From positions 124,001 through 188,000 of the forward strand of contig NZ_FWXI01000004.1 of NCBI RefSeq assembly GCF_900176355.1: DNA of 64,000 nt, read 5' to 3'. Every line of letters starts with the position of its first letter. Positions within the stretch are counted from its first letter, which is position 1. This DNA comes from Sporomusa malonica (GTDB lineage Bacteria; Bacillota; Negativicutes; Sporomusales; Sporomusaceae). Shown here one piece after another: positions 1 to 9,302 of the stretch. The position numbers and the translations under genes were made by a program. The notes under the pieces are model-generated. The model was not told the origin of the DNA. It ran no database searches and worked only from the letters and a program-made list of their open reading frames with translations.

Positions 1-78
1 CATAATAACTGTTAAAGAACAGCGACCAACACAGGAAATATCATGAACGGCGGCAACGCGCGGAATTACTGGTTTCAT
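1..78 (-). CDS. Pyridoxamine/pyridoxal kinase, N-terminal 26 residues (runs off the window)
   Basis: The minus strand carries an ATG at 78 preceded by GGGAG with 6 bases of spacing, and an open frame to the window edge. The 26 visible residues (MKPVIPRVAAVHDISCVGRC, then SLTVIM) match the N-terminus of the PdxY/PdxK-like pyridoxamine kinases of Firmicutes, which typically read RVAAIHDLSGFGRCSLTV. Such enzymes phosphorylate B6 vitamers in salvage. Only the start is visible, so the kinase active site cannot be checked. The gene is too short in this window to appear as a long reading frame. Confidence 0.75.
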   Translation of the reverse strand, partial: MKPVIPRVAAVHDISCVGRCSLTVIM

Positions 79-207
79 CTATTTCTCCCTTCGAAACTGC
101 TGCATTGTAATGACATATAATGCCTCAGATAAATCTCCAAAATGTTTTTATTCGGTGCAATTTTTTTTTTTCCTGCTGGCGACAGGTAAATTGAGTTAAA
201 TATGTCT

Positions 208-249
208 CAATTAGAATAAGCCAGGCATTTGCCTGGCTTATTCTAATTG
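208..249. terminator. Perfect 19-bp inverted repeat, terminator-like
   Basis: Arms at 208-226 and 231-249 are perfectly complementary with a 4-base loop. It lies directly after the stop of the chemoreceptor gene (minus strand). There is no strong U-run on either side, so termination efficiency is uncertain, but the position fits a transcription stop. Confidence 0.6.
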
Positions 250-257
250 TTCTCTAG

Positions 258-2036
258 CTAAACCCGGAATTTACCTACTGCCCCCTGGAGGTCTTGAGCC
301 AGCTTGGCTAACGCCTGACTGGAAGAAGCAATTTCTTCCATTGAAGCTGACTGCTCTTCAGTTGCCGCCGATACCGTCTGGGCTTCTCCCGCAACAGCTT
401 TACTCAAATCGTCAATTTTCTTTACCGAGTTGACAATTTGCCGACTAACACCCTCCACTTGCTCAATCTCAGTGGAAATCTCCTGTACTTGTGTTGACAC
501 TTCCGCTATCGTGTTTGCAATCTCCTGGAAGGCCTGCCCTGCAACCTGAACTACACTGGCTCCCATCTTTACTTCCCGAGTCCCGTCGTTCATTGCTATC
601 ACGGCTTTATCTGTATCTCCTCGAATCTCAGTGATAAGGTTCGCAATCTGTTTAGCAGCTTCCTGAGATTGTTCAGCCAGCTTTCTTACCTCTTCAGCCA
701 CTACAGCAAAGCCTTTTCCCTGTTCCCCAGCTCGAGCAGCCTCGATAGCAGCATTTAGTGCCAAAAGATTTGTCTGCCCAGCAATGCCGGAGATCGTATC
801 CACGATCTGCCCGATCTCATTAGAGCGTTCTCCCAGTCTTGCCACTACCTGTGCCGAGCTATTTACCGTTTGTTCAATCTGCGACATTTGGCTGACGGCT
901 TTGTCTACAGATTGCCTCCCGTCTCGTGCTTTGACTGCGGCCTCAGCTGTCCGGGAAGCTACTTTACCAGCATTAGCTGCCATATGCTTGATACTTAACG
1001 ACATTTCCGCAACCACGCCTGTGGTGTCATCTGCTGCAGCCAGTTGCTCCTCAGCCCCTTTTGCTACATCGGTAATGGATGCCGCCACTTGGTAAGCTGC
1101 CTGAGCAGACTGATCGGCACTTGCAGTAAATTGCTGCGATGCAGCTGCGATCTGGTCTGCCGATTGAGAGACATGGGTAATAATTTTACTTAAACTACCA
1201 TTCATGTCACTGATAGCTGTTGCCAAATGACCTATTTCGTCCTTACGGCCAAGTACATTACCATCTATGCTGACAGTCAAATTACCTGTTGACATCTCAA
1301 CAACCGCTTTTTGGGTATGAAGCAATGGATTAATTAAGGAACGTACCGCCACAAAAGCAAAACCACAAGCTAATAATAGCGAAACGAGCCCGATAATCCC
1401 CTGCATCATCATTGCTTGGGCCATAGCGTTTTCATACTCACGCTGACGTTCCAATACTGCTGCATCAATAGAATCAAACCAAGCCCCTGTACCAATCGTC
1501 CATCTATAAGGTTCAAACATCTTAACATAGCCTCGTTTAGGTAAAGGCTCAGATTGTCCTGGTTTAGGGAACCAATAATTACTAAAGCCCCCACCGCCAT
1601 TATTTTTAGCTGCATTAAAAAGATCTTGTATGACCGGGTTACCCTTTAGGTCTTTAAACTCCCAGCGTACTTTGCCTTCATAATTTTTATTACCTAACAA
1701 AACTATGTTAAAACCTTCGTAGGTATCAATCCACAAATAATTGCCGTTATCATAACGAATCTCGCGAACAATGTCAGCCGCTTTCTTTTTTGCTTCTTGC
1801 TCAGTTAGTACACCTTTCTGCTGTTCTTTATAAATAGATTCAATAATACTAACTGCACCCTCTACCTGAAGCTTTAGTGTCCGTTCAAACTGCGCCATCA
1901 TTGTTTGGCGCATTATAGCTATGTCCGATTGCGCATCCTGTTTCATACGGTATAAGTTGTAACCTACCAAGACTGCTGCTACAAAAAAGATAATCGCGCA
2001 GCTGATGGCTACCACCTTTGTACGTATACTATCCAT
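258..2036 (-). CDS. Methyl-accepting chemotaxis protein with single Cache sensor domain
   Basis: A transmembrane chemoreceptor of about 592 residues. The order is: TM1 near residues 5-25; an extracytoplasmic Cache-type domain (about 30-190) with the family pattern [16 protein letters not shown] and [12 protein letters not shown]2 near 205-230; HAMP; then a cytoplasmic signalling domain. The conserved hairpin tip reads [20 protein letters not shown], followed by [21 protein letters not shown]. Cache domains of this kind usually bind small organic acids, but the ligand cannot be read from the sequence. ATG at 2036 is chosen over ATG at 2060 because GGAGG lies 6 bases before it. The C-terminal motif ([19 protein letters not shown]) has a decayed counterpart at 46.4 kb. 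Confidence 0.95.
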   Translation of the reverse strand: MDSIRTKVVAISCAIIFFVAAVLVGYNLYRMKQDAQSDIAIMRQTMMAQFERTLKLQVEGAVSIIESIYKEQQKGVLTEQEAKKKAADIVREIRYDNGNYLWIDTYEGFNIVLLGNKNYEGKVRWEFKDLKGNPVIQDLFNAAKNNGGGGFSNYWFPKPGQSEPLPKRGYVKMFEPYRWTIGTGAWFDSIDAAVLERQREYENAMAQAMMMQGIIGLVSLLLACGFAFVAVRSLINPLLHTQKAVVEMSTGNLTVSIDGNVLGRKDEIGHLATAISDMNGSLSKIITHVSQSADQIAAASQQFTASADQSAQAAYQVAASITDVAKGAEEQLAAADDTTGVVAEMSLSIKHMAANAGKVASRTAEAAVKARDGRQSVDKAVSQMSQIEQTVNSSAQVVARLGERSNEIGQIVDTISGIAGQTNLLALNAAIEAARAGEQGKGFAVVAEEVRKLAEQSQEAAKQIANLITEIRGDTDKAVIAMNDGTREVKMGASVVQVAGQAFQEIANTIAEVSTQVQEISTEIEQVEGVSRQIVNSVKKIDDLSKAVAGEAQTVSAATEEQSASMEEIASSSQALAKLAQDLQGAVGKFRV

Positions 2037-2127
2037 ACAATACCTCCATCCAAAATCCATATTTTTATATAACAGAAAATTCCGATTCCAACTATATTCT
2101 ATAGCTTTTACCCCTCCAAATCAACTA

Positions 2128-2136
2128 ATTATATCA
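2128..2136 (-). promoter_or_regulatory. Extended -10 promoter element upstream of the chemoreceptor gene
   Basis: The minus strand reads TGATATAAT, an extended -10 (TGn plus TATAAT), about 95 bases before the receptor start. No good -35 lies at 17 bases, as is common for extended -10 promoters. This is a motif-only call. Confidence 0.35.
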
Positions 2137-2210
2137 AATTATGTAAACTTTTTTGTAAAATACTACATCTTTCTGTACCACAAGCAACTGCAGCAAATTG
2201 CCTTCAGCAA

Positions 2211-2255
2211 TAAAAAAGCAACGACCAAGCCCTGCAACCAGGACCTGACGTTGCT
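2211..2255 (-). terminator. Rho-independent terminator after the M20 amidohydrolase
   Basis: On the minus strand, AGCAACG pairs with CGTTGCT around an internal partly paired loop and is followed by TTTTTTATT. It lies 27 bases past the stop of the amidohydrolase gene. Confidence 0.6.
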
Positions 2256-2281
2256 CCGTATTACGACGCATTCCAGTTGAA

Positions 2282-3514
2282 CTACTCTGCTGCCAGCTTG
2301 ACAACTGCTTCAAATAGTAACCCCGTTCCGGCAGCAATATCCTCAATACTTGCCCACTCTGCCGGATTATGACTAATTCCGCCTTTGCAAGGTACAAAGA
2401 TCATGCCTGTTGGGGCAATAGCCGCCATATGCATGGCGTCATGCCCTGCTCCGCTGGGCAGCAGCATACAGGAAGATTTTTGCTGCTTCGCTATATCATG
2501 TAGAAATTCGACTATTTCCCGGGAAATCTCCACAGGCTTTTCGTCAGCCAGTATAGTTATTTCTGTTTGGACACCGCGCCGGTTTTGTATTTCAGCAATT
2601 TCCTTAAATAATGACTGCACTACCTGCTGTTTGCTGGTTTCGGAAATGCCGCGAATATCAATACCTAGTTCGACACGCCCAGGAATAACATTCATTACTC
2701 CTGGCTCAGCCTTGATAATTCCGGTTGTACCCACCGTACCGTTATGACCTTCCCGGCCTGCCAGCTGCTCCACTTGCAAAATAATCTCAGCAGCTGCTGT
2801 CAGCGCATCCTGACGCATATTCATAGGCGTTGCACCCGAATGATCGGCCTGCCCGCTCACCACTACCCGCAGCCGGGTTGGCGCTGCAATACCAGTGACT
2901 ATTCCAATTTGCTTTCCCATAGTTTCCAGAACCTTACCCTGCTCAATATGTAGTTCAAGAAATACTTTAATAGGATAAGGGTACTGCGCTAAGCCGATTT
3001 TTTCCGGAGCAAGACCTCGCTGACGCATGGCCTCGGCCAGTGTCATTCCTTGCTTGTCCGTATATTGTTCCAATTGTTCAGGCGAGAGTTTGCCGCAAAA
3101 CGCTTTACTCCCCAGAGTTGCCATACCAAAACGGCTGGATTCTTCGGCCATAAACACTACTACCTCAATTGGATGATAGGTTTTTATCCTGTTTGCCATT
3201 AAGCACTGTATGACTTCGATAGCAGCCAATACTCCAGCCACGCCGTCAAAATTGCCGCCGCAGGGCACACTATCAATATGCGACCCTACCATGACCGCAG
3301 GCGCATTAGGGTCAAACCCTTCACGCCGTCCGATAAGGTTACCGAAAGCATCAACCCGGACATCCAGCCCTGCCTGCTCCATTAGTTCAAGGATAATGGC
3401 ATGTGCTTCCCAGTCCTCATCACTAAAGGCCAGACGCGTTATGCCGCCATCAGCCTGCGCACCAATCATTGCTAATTTGCGAAAATTTTCTTCAAGGCGT
3501 TTAGCATTAATCAT
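2282..3514 (-). CDS. M20-family Zn amidohydrolase (N-carbamoyl-L-amino acid hydrolase / allantoate amidohydrolase type)
   Basis: A 410-residue metallohydrolase of the AllC/HyuC group, which cleaves N-carbamoyl or ureido groups from amino acids or allantoate. Metal-site patterns of the family are present: GSHIDSVPCGGNFDGVAG near residues 77-94, the EESSRFG acid pair near 128, and ELHIEQGKVLE near 188. The dimerisation lid region follows, with DIRGI in it. The start has AGGAG 7 bases upstream. It is the last gene of a minus-strand run with two EamA permeases and a MATE pump, which may move the substrate or product. No hydantoinase or allantoinase gene is adjacent, so the substrate stays open. 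Confidence 0.88.
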   Translation of the reverse strand: MINAKRLEENFRKLAMIGAQADGGITRLAFSDEDWEAHAIILELMEQAGLDVRVDAFGNLIGRREGFDPNAPAVMVGSHIDSVPCGGNFDGVAGVLAAIEVIQCLMANRIKTYHPIEVVVFMAEESSRFGMATLGSKAFCGKLSPEQLEQYTDKQGMTLAEAMRQRGLAPEKIGLAQYPYPIKVFLELHIEQGKVLETMGKQIGIVTGIAAPTRLRVVVSGQADHSGATPMNMRQDALTAAAEIILQVEQLAGREGHNGTVGTTGIIKAEPGVMNVIPGRVELGIDIRGISETSKQQVVQSLFKEIAEIQNRRGVQTEITILADEKPVEISREIVEFLHDIAKQQKSSCMLLPSGAGHDAMHMAAIAPTGMIFVPCKGGISHNPAEWASIEDIAAGTGLLFEAVVKLAAE

Positions 3515-3558
3515 GTAAATACTCCTTTACAATACATATGTGAAATCCAAGCCATTTT

Positions 3559-4500
3559 TTATAAATCTTGAGCCACCTGCCGTGGCCGCTCAAAATTTAT
3601 AATTACTATGGCCAGCAGTGTTAACAACCCGCCAACAAGCTGAATCGGCAACACGCTTTCACCTAAGATGAAATAGCCTCCCATCACCCCAACAACAGGA
3701 ACTAGGTTAAGATACAGGGTTGTAATGGCAACATCCAAATGCTTCAGCGCGTACATATATAATAAGTAGCAAATGACTGAACAGAAAATCGCTAAAAATA
3801 AGATGTGCCACAAGGCTGTCAACGAAAATACCTGCCACTCACTATATTCGGTCAATGACAGCGGCAATAAAAAAACCGTTCCTATAATCGTTTGATAAGT
3901 AGTCATATAGAGCCCCGAGTATTTATTTTGCAACGACTTATTAACAAGCGTATAAAACACCCAGGCCAGCATGGCTCCAACAACAAGCAGATTTCCGATA
4001 AAATTGGCAGAGTTAAAATCAAGCTCACCATTTGCTGTTACTGAGAGGTAAGTACCGCCGACAGCAATAACTATTCCCGCCAGTTTATAGGGTGATACTG
4101 GCGCCCCAAAAAACACTACATCCAGGGCTATGGCAATAATCGGAACGATTGTGACAATCAGCGAGGCATTGACGGCCGTTGTCAACTTTACGCCAATATT
4201 TTCAAAATAGAAATATAGCGTAATACCCAAGCACCCTGCCAATATCATTTTGGGGATATCAGCCTTCTCAATTTTTGTGTCAGGTTCAATTTTTTTGAGC
4301 AAAACCCACAACATCACCGAGGCAATAACAAACCGAAGCAGTGCCATGGTAACCGGCGGCACCTCTTCTACAGCTATTTTAATGCTTATGAAAGAAATTC
4401 CCCAGAATACAATTGTCACAAACATCATTATATTAGCAATTAAGTATGTCCGGTCCCGAAATTTAACACGCTCCTGTGTCTCTATAATATTCTCGTGCAT
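3559..4500 (-). CDS. EamA-family (DMT superfamily) permease
   Basis: A 313-residue membrane protein with about ten hydrophobic segments in two EamA repeats. The first repeat begins near residue 20 (IANIMMFVTIVFWGISFISI) and the second near 170. EamA members export or import amino acids, metabolites or nucleotide sugars; the substrate cannot be inferred. It starts at ATG with AGGAGG 5 bases upstream. It sits between the amidohydrolase and a second EamA gene on the same strand, with gaps of about 30-45 bases, so co-transcription is likely. Confidence 0.88.
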   Translation of the reverse strand: MHENIIETQERVKFRDRTYLIANIMMFVTIVFWGISFISIKIAVEEVPPVTMALLRFVIASVMLWVLLKKIEPDTKIEKADIPKMILAGCLGITLYFYFENIGVKLTTAVNASLIVTIVPIIAIALDVVFFGAPVSPYKLAGIVIAVGGTYLSVTANGELDFNSANFIGNLLVVGAMLAWVFYTLVNKSLQNKYSGLYMTTYQTIIGTVFLLPLSLTEYSEWQVFSLTALWHILFLAIFCSVICYLLYMYALKHLDVAITTLYLNLVPVVGVMGGYFILGESVLPIQLVGGLLTLLAIVIINFERPRQVAQDL

Positions 4501-4532
4501 AACGCCCTCCTTTTTGCCATCATCGACAATAC

Positions 4533-5453
4533 CTAATGAATACTCCCCGTGTTTGACTCTTCTGCCGTCTCCACCGCAACCGTTGACTGCATACTCTGCA
4601 GCTGGGTTAACAGCATGCCTGAGAGCATCAGGGCACTCCCTATTAATTCTTGAAGGCCTAAGCGTTCATCAAGGATCAAAAAGCCGCCAATAGTAGCAAA
4701 AACGGTTTCCATACTAAGAATAATAGCAGCATGAGAAGGCGGCGAATATTTCTGACCAACTACCTGCAGGGTATAAGCAATCCCCACCGAGCAGATCCCC
4801 CCATACAAAATAGGGATCAGTGCCTGGGTAATCCCCTCGGTAGTTATGGTTTCAAACAGAAAAGCTGTAGTTATGCTGAGTATCGCACAAGTGACAAATT
4901 GAAAAAAAGACAACTTCAATACATCCACTCTACTGGCAAAATAGTCGATAAGCAAAATATGAACAGCCCAAAAAAAAGCTCCTACTAACTGCAGCAAATC
5001 ACCGTAAGATATAGTAAAACTTTCTTTTACACATAACAAGTACAAACCAATAACAGCCAGCACCGAGCTCAGCCAAGTGATCATGCTGACATATTGCTTT
5101 AAGAATATCCCCAAGATAGGTACAAGTACAATATAAAGGCAGGTAATAAATGCCGCCTTACCCGCAGTGGTATAAATAAGTCCAATTTGTTGTAGAGACG
5201 CTGCGGTAAACAGGATTAACCCAGCCAAAAAACCGGCCCATATTACACAGCGCGGAGGATTACTGGTCACTTGCTGCGGCTTGTTCCGGTAGTAAAAGAT
5301 AAGCGGCAGTAACGAAAGACTACCTAGCGCGAATCTTACCCCATTAAACGTAAAAGGTCCTACATGTTCCATTCCCACCCGCTGAGCCACAAAGGCAACT
5401 CCCCATATGGCTGCCGCTAATAATAAAAGCATGTTTGATTTCAAAGCACTCAT
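4533..5453 (-). CDS. EamA-family (DMT superfamily) permease, second copy
   Basis: A 306-residue membrane protein with the EamA opening pattern (LLLLAAAIWGVAFVAQRVG) and ten predicted helices in two repeats. It is a distant paralogue of its downstream neighbour rather than a recent duplicate, because the sequences differ throughout. The start has GGGAG about 11 bases upstream, a loose spacing. It ends 32 bases before the next permease gene. The substrate is unknown. Confidence 0.87.
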   Translation of the reverse strand: MSALKSNMLLLLAAAIWGVAFVAQRVGMEHVGPFTFNGVRFALGSLSLLPLIFYYRNKPQQVTSNPPRCVIWAGFLAGLILFTAASLQQIGLIYTTAGKAAFITCLYIVLVPILGIFLKQYVSMITWLSSVLAVIGLYLLCVKESFTISYGDLLQLVGAFFWAVHILLIDYFASRVDVLKLSFFQFVTCAILSITTAFLFETITTEGITQALIPILYGGICSVGIAYTLQVVGQKYSPPSHAAIILSMETVFATIGGFLILDERLGLQELIGSALMLSGMLLTQLQSMQSTVAVETAEESNTGSIH

Positions 5454-5517
5454 TGTACATAAACTCCCTTTTTAAATTATTACCAACTAAGAATAGCGCA
5501 AAAACTTTACAAAGCCT

Positions 5518-6864
5518 TCATCGCTTATGCCTTTGCTGTAGCCGAATCAGTCTGGTGAGCAGCACTCCCGCCCCTACAGCCAAGCCTGCGATAAAGCCTA
5601 CCCAATAGCCATATGCCTGTAGTTCAGTAAACTTAGCAAGGAAATAGCCTATTGGCATACCAATAACCCAATAGGACAGGACTGCCATGAGAAAAGTCAC
5701 CTTAACATCCTTATACCCCCGCAGCGCCCCTTGAATAGGAGCAGCAATAGCATCAGACAGCTGGAAAAAGACAGCATATACCAGGAAGTTTTGGATGAGT
5801 TCCAATACATCTGCCTCTTGGGTATAAAGACCGGCAATTTGACTGTTAAACACAGATAAGCCGATCGCAAAAAAGACCGCAATCACAATCGCAAGCGCAA
5901 TACCAAGCTTACTATATTGCCTGGCATCACTATACCGGCGCGCACCGACCTCGAAACCAATGACAATTGTCAATGTCATCCCGATGCTGAGCGGCACCAT
6001 ATAGACTAAACCGGCAAAATTGATAGCTGCCTGATGGGCGGCTATAACAGCAGTTCCATATTCAGCCATCAGCAAGGCAACGACACCAAAGATGCTGACT
6101 TCGCAAAATATTGACAGGCCAATTGGCAAACCAACAATAAGCAGTTCCCGCCAGGTTCTAAGCGAAATTGAAGCAAAACAGCCAAACACTTTATAATCCT
6201 TAAAAGGCTTTAAATAATGAATAACTCCTATGCTGATCAGGGCAAGACACCAGTAGGTTATAGCAGAGGCATACCCGGCTCCCACCCCACCAAGACGGGG
6301 AAAACCCAAATTTCCAAGAATCAGCAGATAGTTTAGCGCAATATTAATCGGTACTGCACAAAGCGTGATCAGCATGGTTATTCGCGTATAGCCCAGCGCA
6401 TCAATAAAATTCCGCAAAACTCCAGAGACAAACAAGGGTAAAATCCCTATTGCCAGTGCAATCAAAAACTGATAGGCAATGTCATGGACAGCTGGTTCCA
6501 GGGTCATGAGGTTTAGTATTGGGGCAAGCACTACTGAACCTCCGCCAATAACAATGAGGGCCAGCGCCATAGATATATATATACTTTGTATTACCAAGAA
6601 CGGCATATCCTTTTTCCGCCCGGCCCCATTAAGCTGGGCAAGAATGGGCGTCATGCCGGCAAGAACTCCACCAATGCCCGTGAAAATAGGCATCCACAGA
6701 TTTGCCCCAATAGCAACTCCGGCTAAATCGTAGTGGCTCACTTGGCCTGACATCACTGTATCAAAAAAGCCTGTCGCCATCAGTGAAATTTGGGTAACAA
6801 ATATCGGCGAAAAAATTATAAAGAATTGCCGCGCTTTCTCCTGCAATGAACCGGTTTTTCTCAC
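5518..6864 (-). CDS. MATE family efflux transporter (DinF/NorM-like)
   Basis: An integral membrane protein of about 448 residues with twelve hydrophobic segments. The N-terminal half has the MATE pattern (PIFVTQISLMATGFFDTVMSGQ, shown here in part as FFDTVMSGQ). MATE pumps use Na+ or H+ gradients to export cationic drugs and metabolites. A TTG at 6876 is possible, but GTG at 6864 has GAGG 6 bases upstream and is preferred. It lies 65 bases after the stop of the upstream unknown gene, with a hairpin terminator between them, so it may have its own promoter. Confidence 0.88.
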   Translation of the reverse strand: MRKTGSLQEKARQFFIIFSPIFVTQISLMATGFFDTVMSGQVSHYDLAGVAIGANLWMPIFTGIGGVLAGMTPILAQLNGAGRKKDMPFLVIQSIYISMALALIVIGGGSVVLAPILNLMTLEPAVHDIAYQFLIALAIGILPLFVSGVLRNFIDALGYTRITMLITLCAVPINIALNYLLILGNLGFPRLGGVGAGYASAITYWCLALISIGVIHYLKPFKDYKVFGCFASISLRTWRELLIVGLPIGLSIFCEVSIFGVVALLMAEYGTAVIAAHQAAINFAGLVYMVPLSIGMTLTIVIGFEVGARRYSDARQYSKLGIALAIVIAVFFAIGLSVFNSQIAGLYTQEADVLELIQNFLVYAVFFQLSDAIAAPIQGALRGYKDVKVTFLMAVLSYWVIGMPIGYFLAKFTELQAYGYWVGFIAGLAVGAGVLLTRLIRLQQRHKR

Positions 6865-6879
6865 TTGGCACCTCAAACT

Positions 6880-6902
6880 AAAAAGCCAGACAATAGCCTG
6901 GC
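6880..6902 (-). terminator. Hairpin plus U-run between the unknown gene and the MATE gene
   Basis: The minus strand reads GCCAG, an 8-base loop, CTGGC, then TTTTT. It lies after the 6932-7696 gene and before the MATE start. Confidence 0.6.
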
Positions 6903-6931
6903 CTCGACTCTTTATCTGTAATTATATTACA

Positions 6932-7696
6932 TCAATCTACGTACTTCGTCCAGTTAAACCCAGAATGTAACACATTTGTCTTAGTCTCTAAAACATGATA
7001 ACTATACTGCGTGCCAGCATGTGAGCTTACACTAACCCGTCCACCATTAATTTGATCAATTGCGTAAAACCCCAGATTTGCAATAAAGGCGCACAAATGG
7101 TGGTGAATAAACTCTACGCTTTTCAACTCAACAGCAAGTGCCTTATCCATGTATTGGGGAATCACAGCAGGTTGCAGCAGGCTGCTGACAGTCCTTCCTT
7201 TATCGTCAATGTATTCCACCCATTCCCACTTAAGCGGCAGCGTTTGCTGGTATCTTCTCTTTATAAAGGAACGAGCCTGACAGACCCAAGTAAACGGGCT
7301 ATTTATGCCATACTGTTTGGCCTGCTCGGCTGATTGCGCCGTCTTTTCGGTATATGACAGCGCTACCCCCAAATGAGCAGGCAGTTTTGAGTCGGCGACT
7401 TCAACCCATATCGATTGCGCCAAAGGAGATAAATTTCCAAACTCCACATCACGCGCAAAAGAATTCATCGGGGGAGATGCTTTTGAAAAAGACTCCAACA
7501 GCGCTGAGGCATCAAAGATCTTAGCCTTCATATTATTTTTATAAACGTTCTGCCAAAATGAGGCTACCGTATCAACCACCCGTAATTTTCCATTTGATTG
7601 TTTTTCAGATGCTGCTGCCTGTTTTAGAATATCGCTGAGTATTTTCACTGTTATAACTACTCCTGTCACCTTTACTTTATATTCTAATTTTCCCAT
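6932..7696 (-). CDS. Uncharacterised protein, 254 residues
   Basis: I do not recognise this family. The frame is long, has ordinary codon use and is closed by its own terminator, so it is probably a real gene. The protein is soluble in appearance, without a signal peptide or membrane segment. It has a basic stretch (RSFIKRRYQQ) near the middle and ends with HSGFNWTKYVD. The ATG at 7696 has no good ribosome site. An internal GTG at residue 17, preceded by AGGAG about 11 bases upstream, is a possible alternative start and would give about 238 residues. Neighbours (MATE pump, MFS transporter) give no clue to function. Confidence 0.6.
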   Translation of the reverse strand: MGKLEYKVKVTGVVITVKILSDILKQAAASEKQSNGKLRVVDTVASFWQNVYKNNMKAKIFDASALLESFSKASPPMNSFARDVEFGNLSPLAQSIWVEVADSKLPAHLGVALSYTEKTAQSAEQAKQYGINSPFTWVCQARSFIKRRYQQTLPLKWEWVEYIDDKGRTVSSLLQPAVIPQYMDKALAVELKSVEFIHHHLCAFIANLGFYAIDQINGGRVSVSSHAGTQYSYHVLETKTNVLHSGFNWTKYVD

Positions 7697-7847
7697 CAGG
7701 CATTGTTATATGTAGCTAACAGCAATAGTCAAGCCAGAGGAGCGAGCAGCCATGTCTTCACCCCAAAAACATTATTGCCTATTTTTCAGCATTAAAACAT
7801 ACATCATTCTCCTTTAAAATGCCTGTTGTCCAAATTAATCTCACCTA

Positions 7848-7876
7848 TTGACGGTATATGAAACAATCTCTATAAT
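7848..7876 (+). promoter_or_regulatory. Sigma-A promoter for the MFS/LarA-family operon
   Basis: TTGACG at 7848-7853 and TATAAT at 7871-7876 are separated by exactly 17 bases. They lie about 50 bases upstream of the transporter start. The AGGAGG at 7916-7921 then defines the start codon. Confidence 0.8.
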
Positions 7877-7929
7877 GATTACCAAGTACTCATATCTGTG
7901 TACAATAAACATTATAGGAGGAAATGCAC

Positions 7930-9228
7930 ATGGAAACACCGCGAACAGCCTCTAGTGTACCTGCAGAGCCTGTGCAGCCGACAAGACAGCGGGTAGTGCT
8001 AGTGGCAATCTTGCTCTTAACCTTGCTTGTAGCTTACCTTGACAGGGTAAATGTGTCTGTTTTGCTTGCTGACCCTACTTTTCTTACCGACATGGGTATC
8101 AAAGGCCAACCGGTTCAAATGGGCCTCTTAATGACCTTATTCTTAATTGCTTATGGCGTAGCCAACGTGGTCTTAAGCCCGCTTGGTGACTATATCGGCC
8201 CCCGTAAAGCTATGTCGATTTCCATACTGCTGTGGACAATCTCGGTTGTCATCGGCGGCTGGGCCGCGACCTTTGGCACCATGCTTGTGGCCAGAGTCAT
8301 CTTAGGTATTGGCGAAGGCATGCACTGGCCAATGCAGAGCACCTTTGTCAAGAATTGGTTCCCGCCTAACGAACGTGGCAAAGCTAACGGTGTCTGGCTG
8401 ATTGGTCTTATGGGTGGTCCTGCCCTGGCAATGCCCTTCTTTACCTGGATTGTTTCCACCTGGGGCTGGCGGCCCAGCTTCTTTGTCCTTGGTGCCCTGG
8501 GCCTTATTCCCTTACTGTTACTCTGGTTTTATGTAACCGATCATCCCAGGCAGCATAAGCGGGTTAACGCGGCTGAACTGGAGCACATTGAAAGTGCATT
8601 AAAAATCGAGGCCGAAGAGGAAGCAAAAATCAAGACAGAAAGCCTCGGCGAGCGCATAAAATCCTTTGCCCTCAACTATCGTTTTTGGCTGCTGACAATT
8701 AACTATTTCTGTATAGCGTGCGTCTGGTGGGGTACCATGGCTTGGCTGCCTTCTTATCTCAAAGCAGCCCGCGGCTTTTCCTGGGCCCAGATGGGCGCTT
8801 TGTCCTCGCTGCCTTACATTCTCGGAACTATTAGCATTCTATTCTTCGGCCATTTGGCTGATAAGTACGGACGACGTGCTCCTTTTATCGCAATTGCGCA
8901 CCTTGGCTCAGCCTTGGGGATTTACTTTGGGGCAACAGCCACAGATAACATGACAGCAGCCCTGCTGATTTCGGTCGGCATTGCCTCTATTGCCATTGGA
9001 CTTCCTTCATCCTGGGCTATTCTTCAACGCATTGTACCTGGTAAAGCCATTGGTGCCGGCGCTGGTATGATGAATGGCCTAAGTAATGGCGGTTCAGCGT
9101 TTGCCCCTGTCTTAATCGGTTTTTTCATCAGCCTGACTGGCAGCTATGTAGGCGGCCTGATGTTCTTGGTCGGCATTGCTGCACTTGGGTGTCTGTGCAT
9201 GACAGTACTTTCTCTGCAAAAATATTAA
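7930..9228 (+). CDS. MFS transporter, anion:cation symporter (ACS) family, sugar-acid/hydroxyacid type
   Basis: A 432-residue, twelve-helix permease. The ACS-family pattern YLDRVNVSV occurs at the end of helix 1, and GDYIGPRKA and GHLADKYGRRAP form the cytoplasmic loops after helices 2 and 8. Known ACS members carry organic anions such as glucarate, galactonate, hexuronates or tartrate with H+. ATG at 7930 is chosen because AGGAGG lies 8 bases upstream; ATG at 7924 would be only 2 bases from it. It is followed after 74 bases by a LarA-family racemase gene, which suggests uptake of a 2-hydroxy acid that is then epimerised. Confidence 0.9.
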   Translation: METPRTASSVPAEPVQPTRQRVVLVAILLLTLLVAYLDRVNVSVLLADPTFLTDMGIKGQPVQMGLLMTLFLIAYGVANVVLSPLGDYIGPRKAMSISILLWTISVVIGGWAATFGTMLVARVILGIGEGMHWPMQSTFVKNWFPPNERGKANGVWLIGLMGGPALAMPFFTWIVSTWGWRPSFFVLGALGLIPLLLLWFYVTDHPRQHKRVNAAELEHIESALKIEAEEEAKIKTESLGERIKSFALNYRFWLLTINYFCIACVWWGTMAWLPSYLKAARGFSWAQMGALSSLPYILGTISILFFGHLADKYGRRAPFIAIAHLGSALGIYFGATATDNMTAALLISVGIASIAIGLPSSWAILQRIVPGKAIGAGAGMMNGLSNGGSAFAPVLIGFFISLTGSYVGGLMFLVGIAALGCLCMTVLSLQKY

Positions 9229-9302
9229 TCTGGAAATTTCACCTAGCTTTTGCAGGAAATAGTCACTTCAATCTAGTATATGGTTACCTGGAGGGATGAA
9301 AC

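Noticed and set aside
784-1095. 103-codon plus-strand open frame inside the chemoreceptor gene
   Set aside because: Antisense shadow of the repetitive coiled-coil coding region; no ribosome site or family match.
2134-2397. 87-codon minus-strand frame overlapping the end of the M20 gene
   Set aside because: Out-of-frame with the real gene, contains the terminator and lacks a family match.
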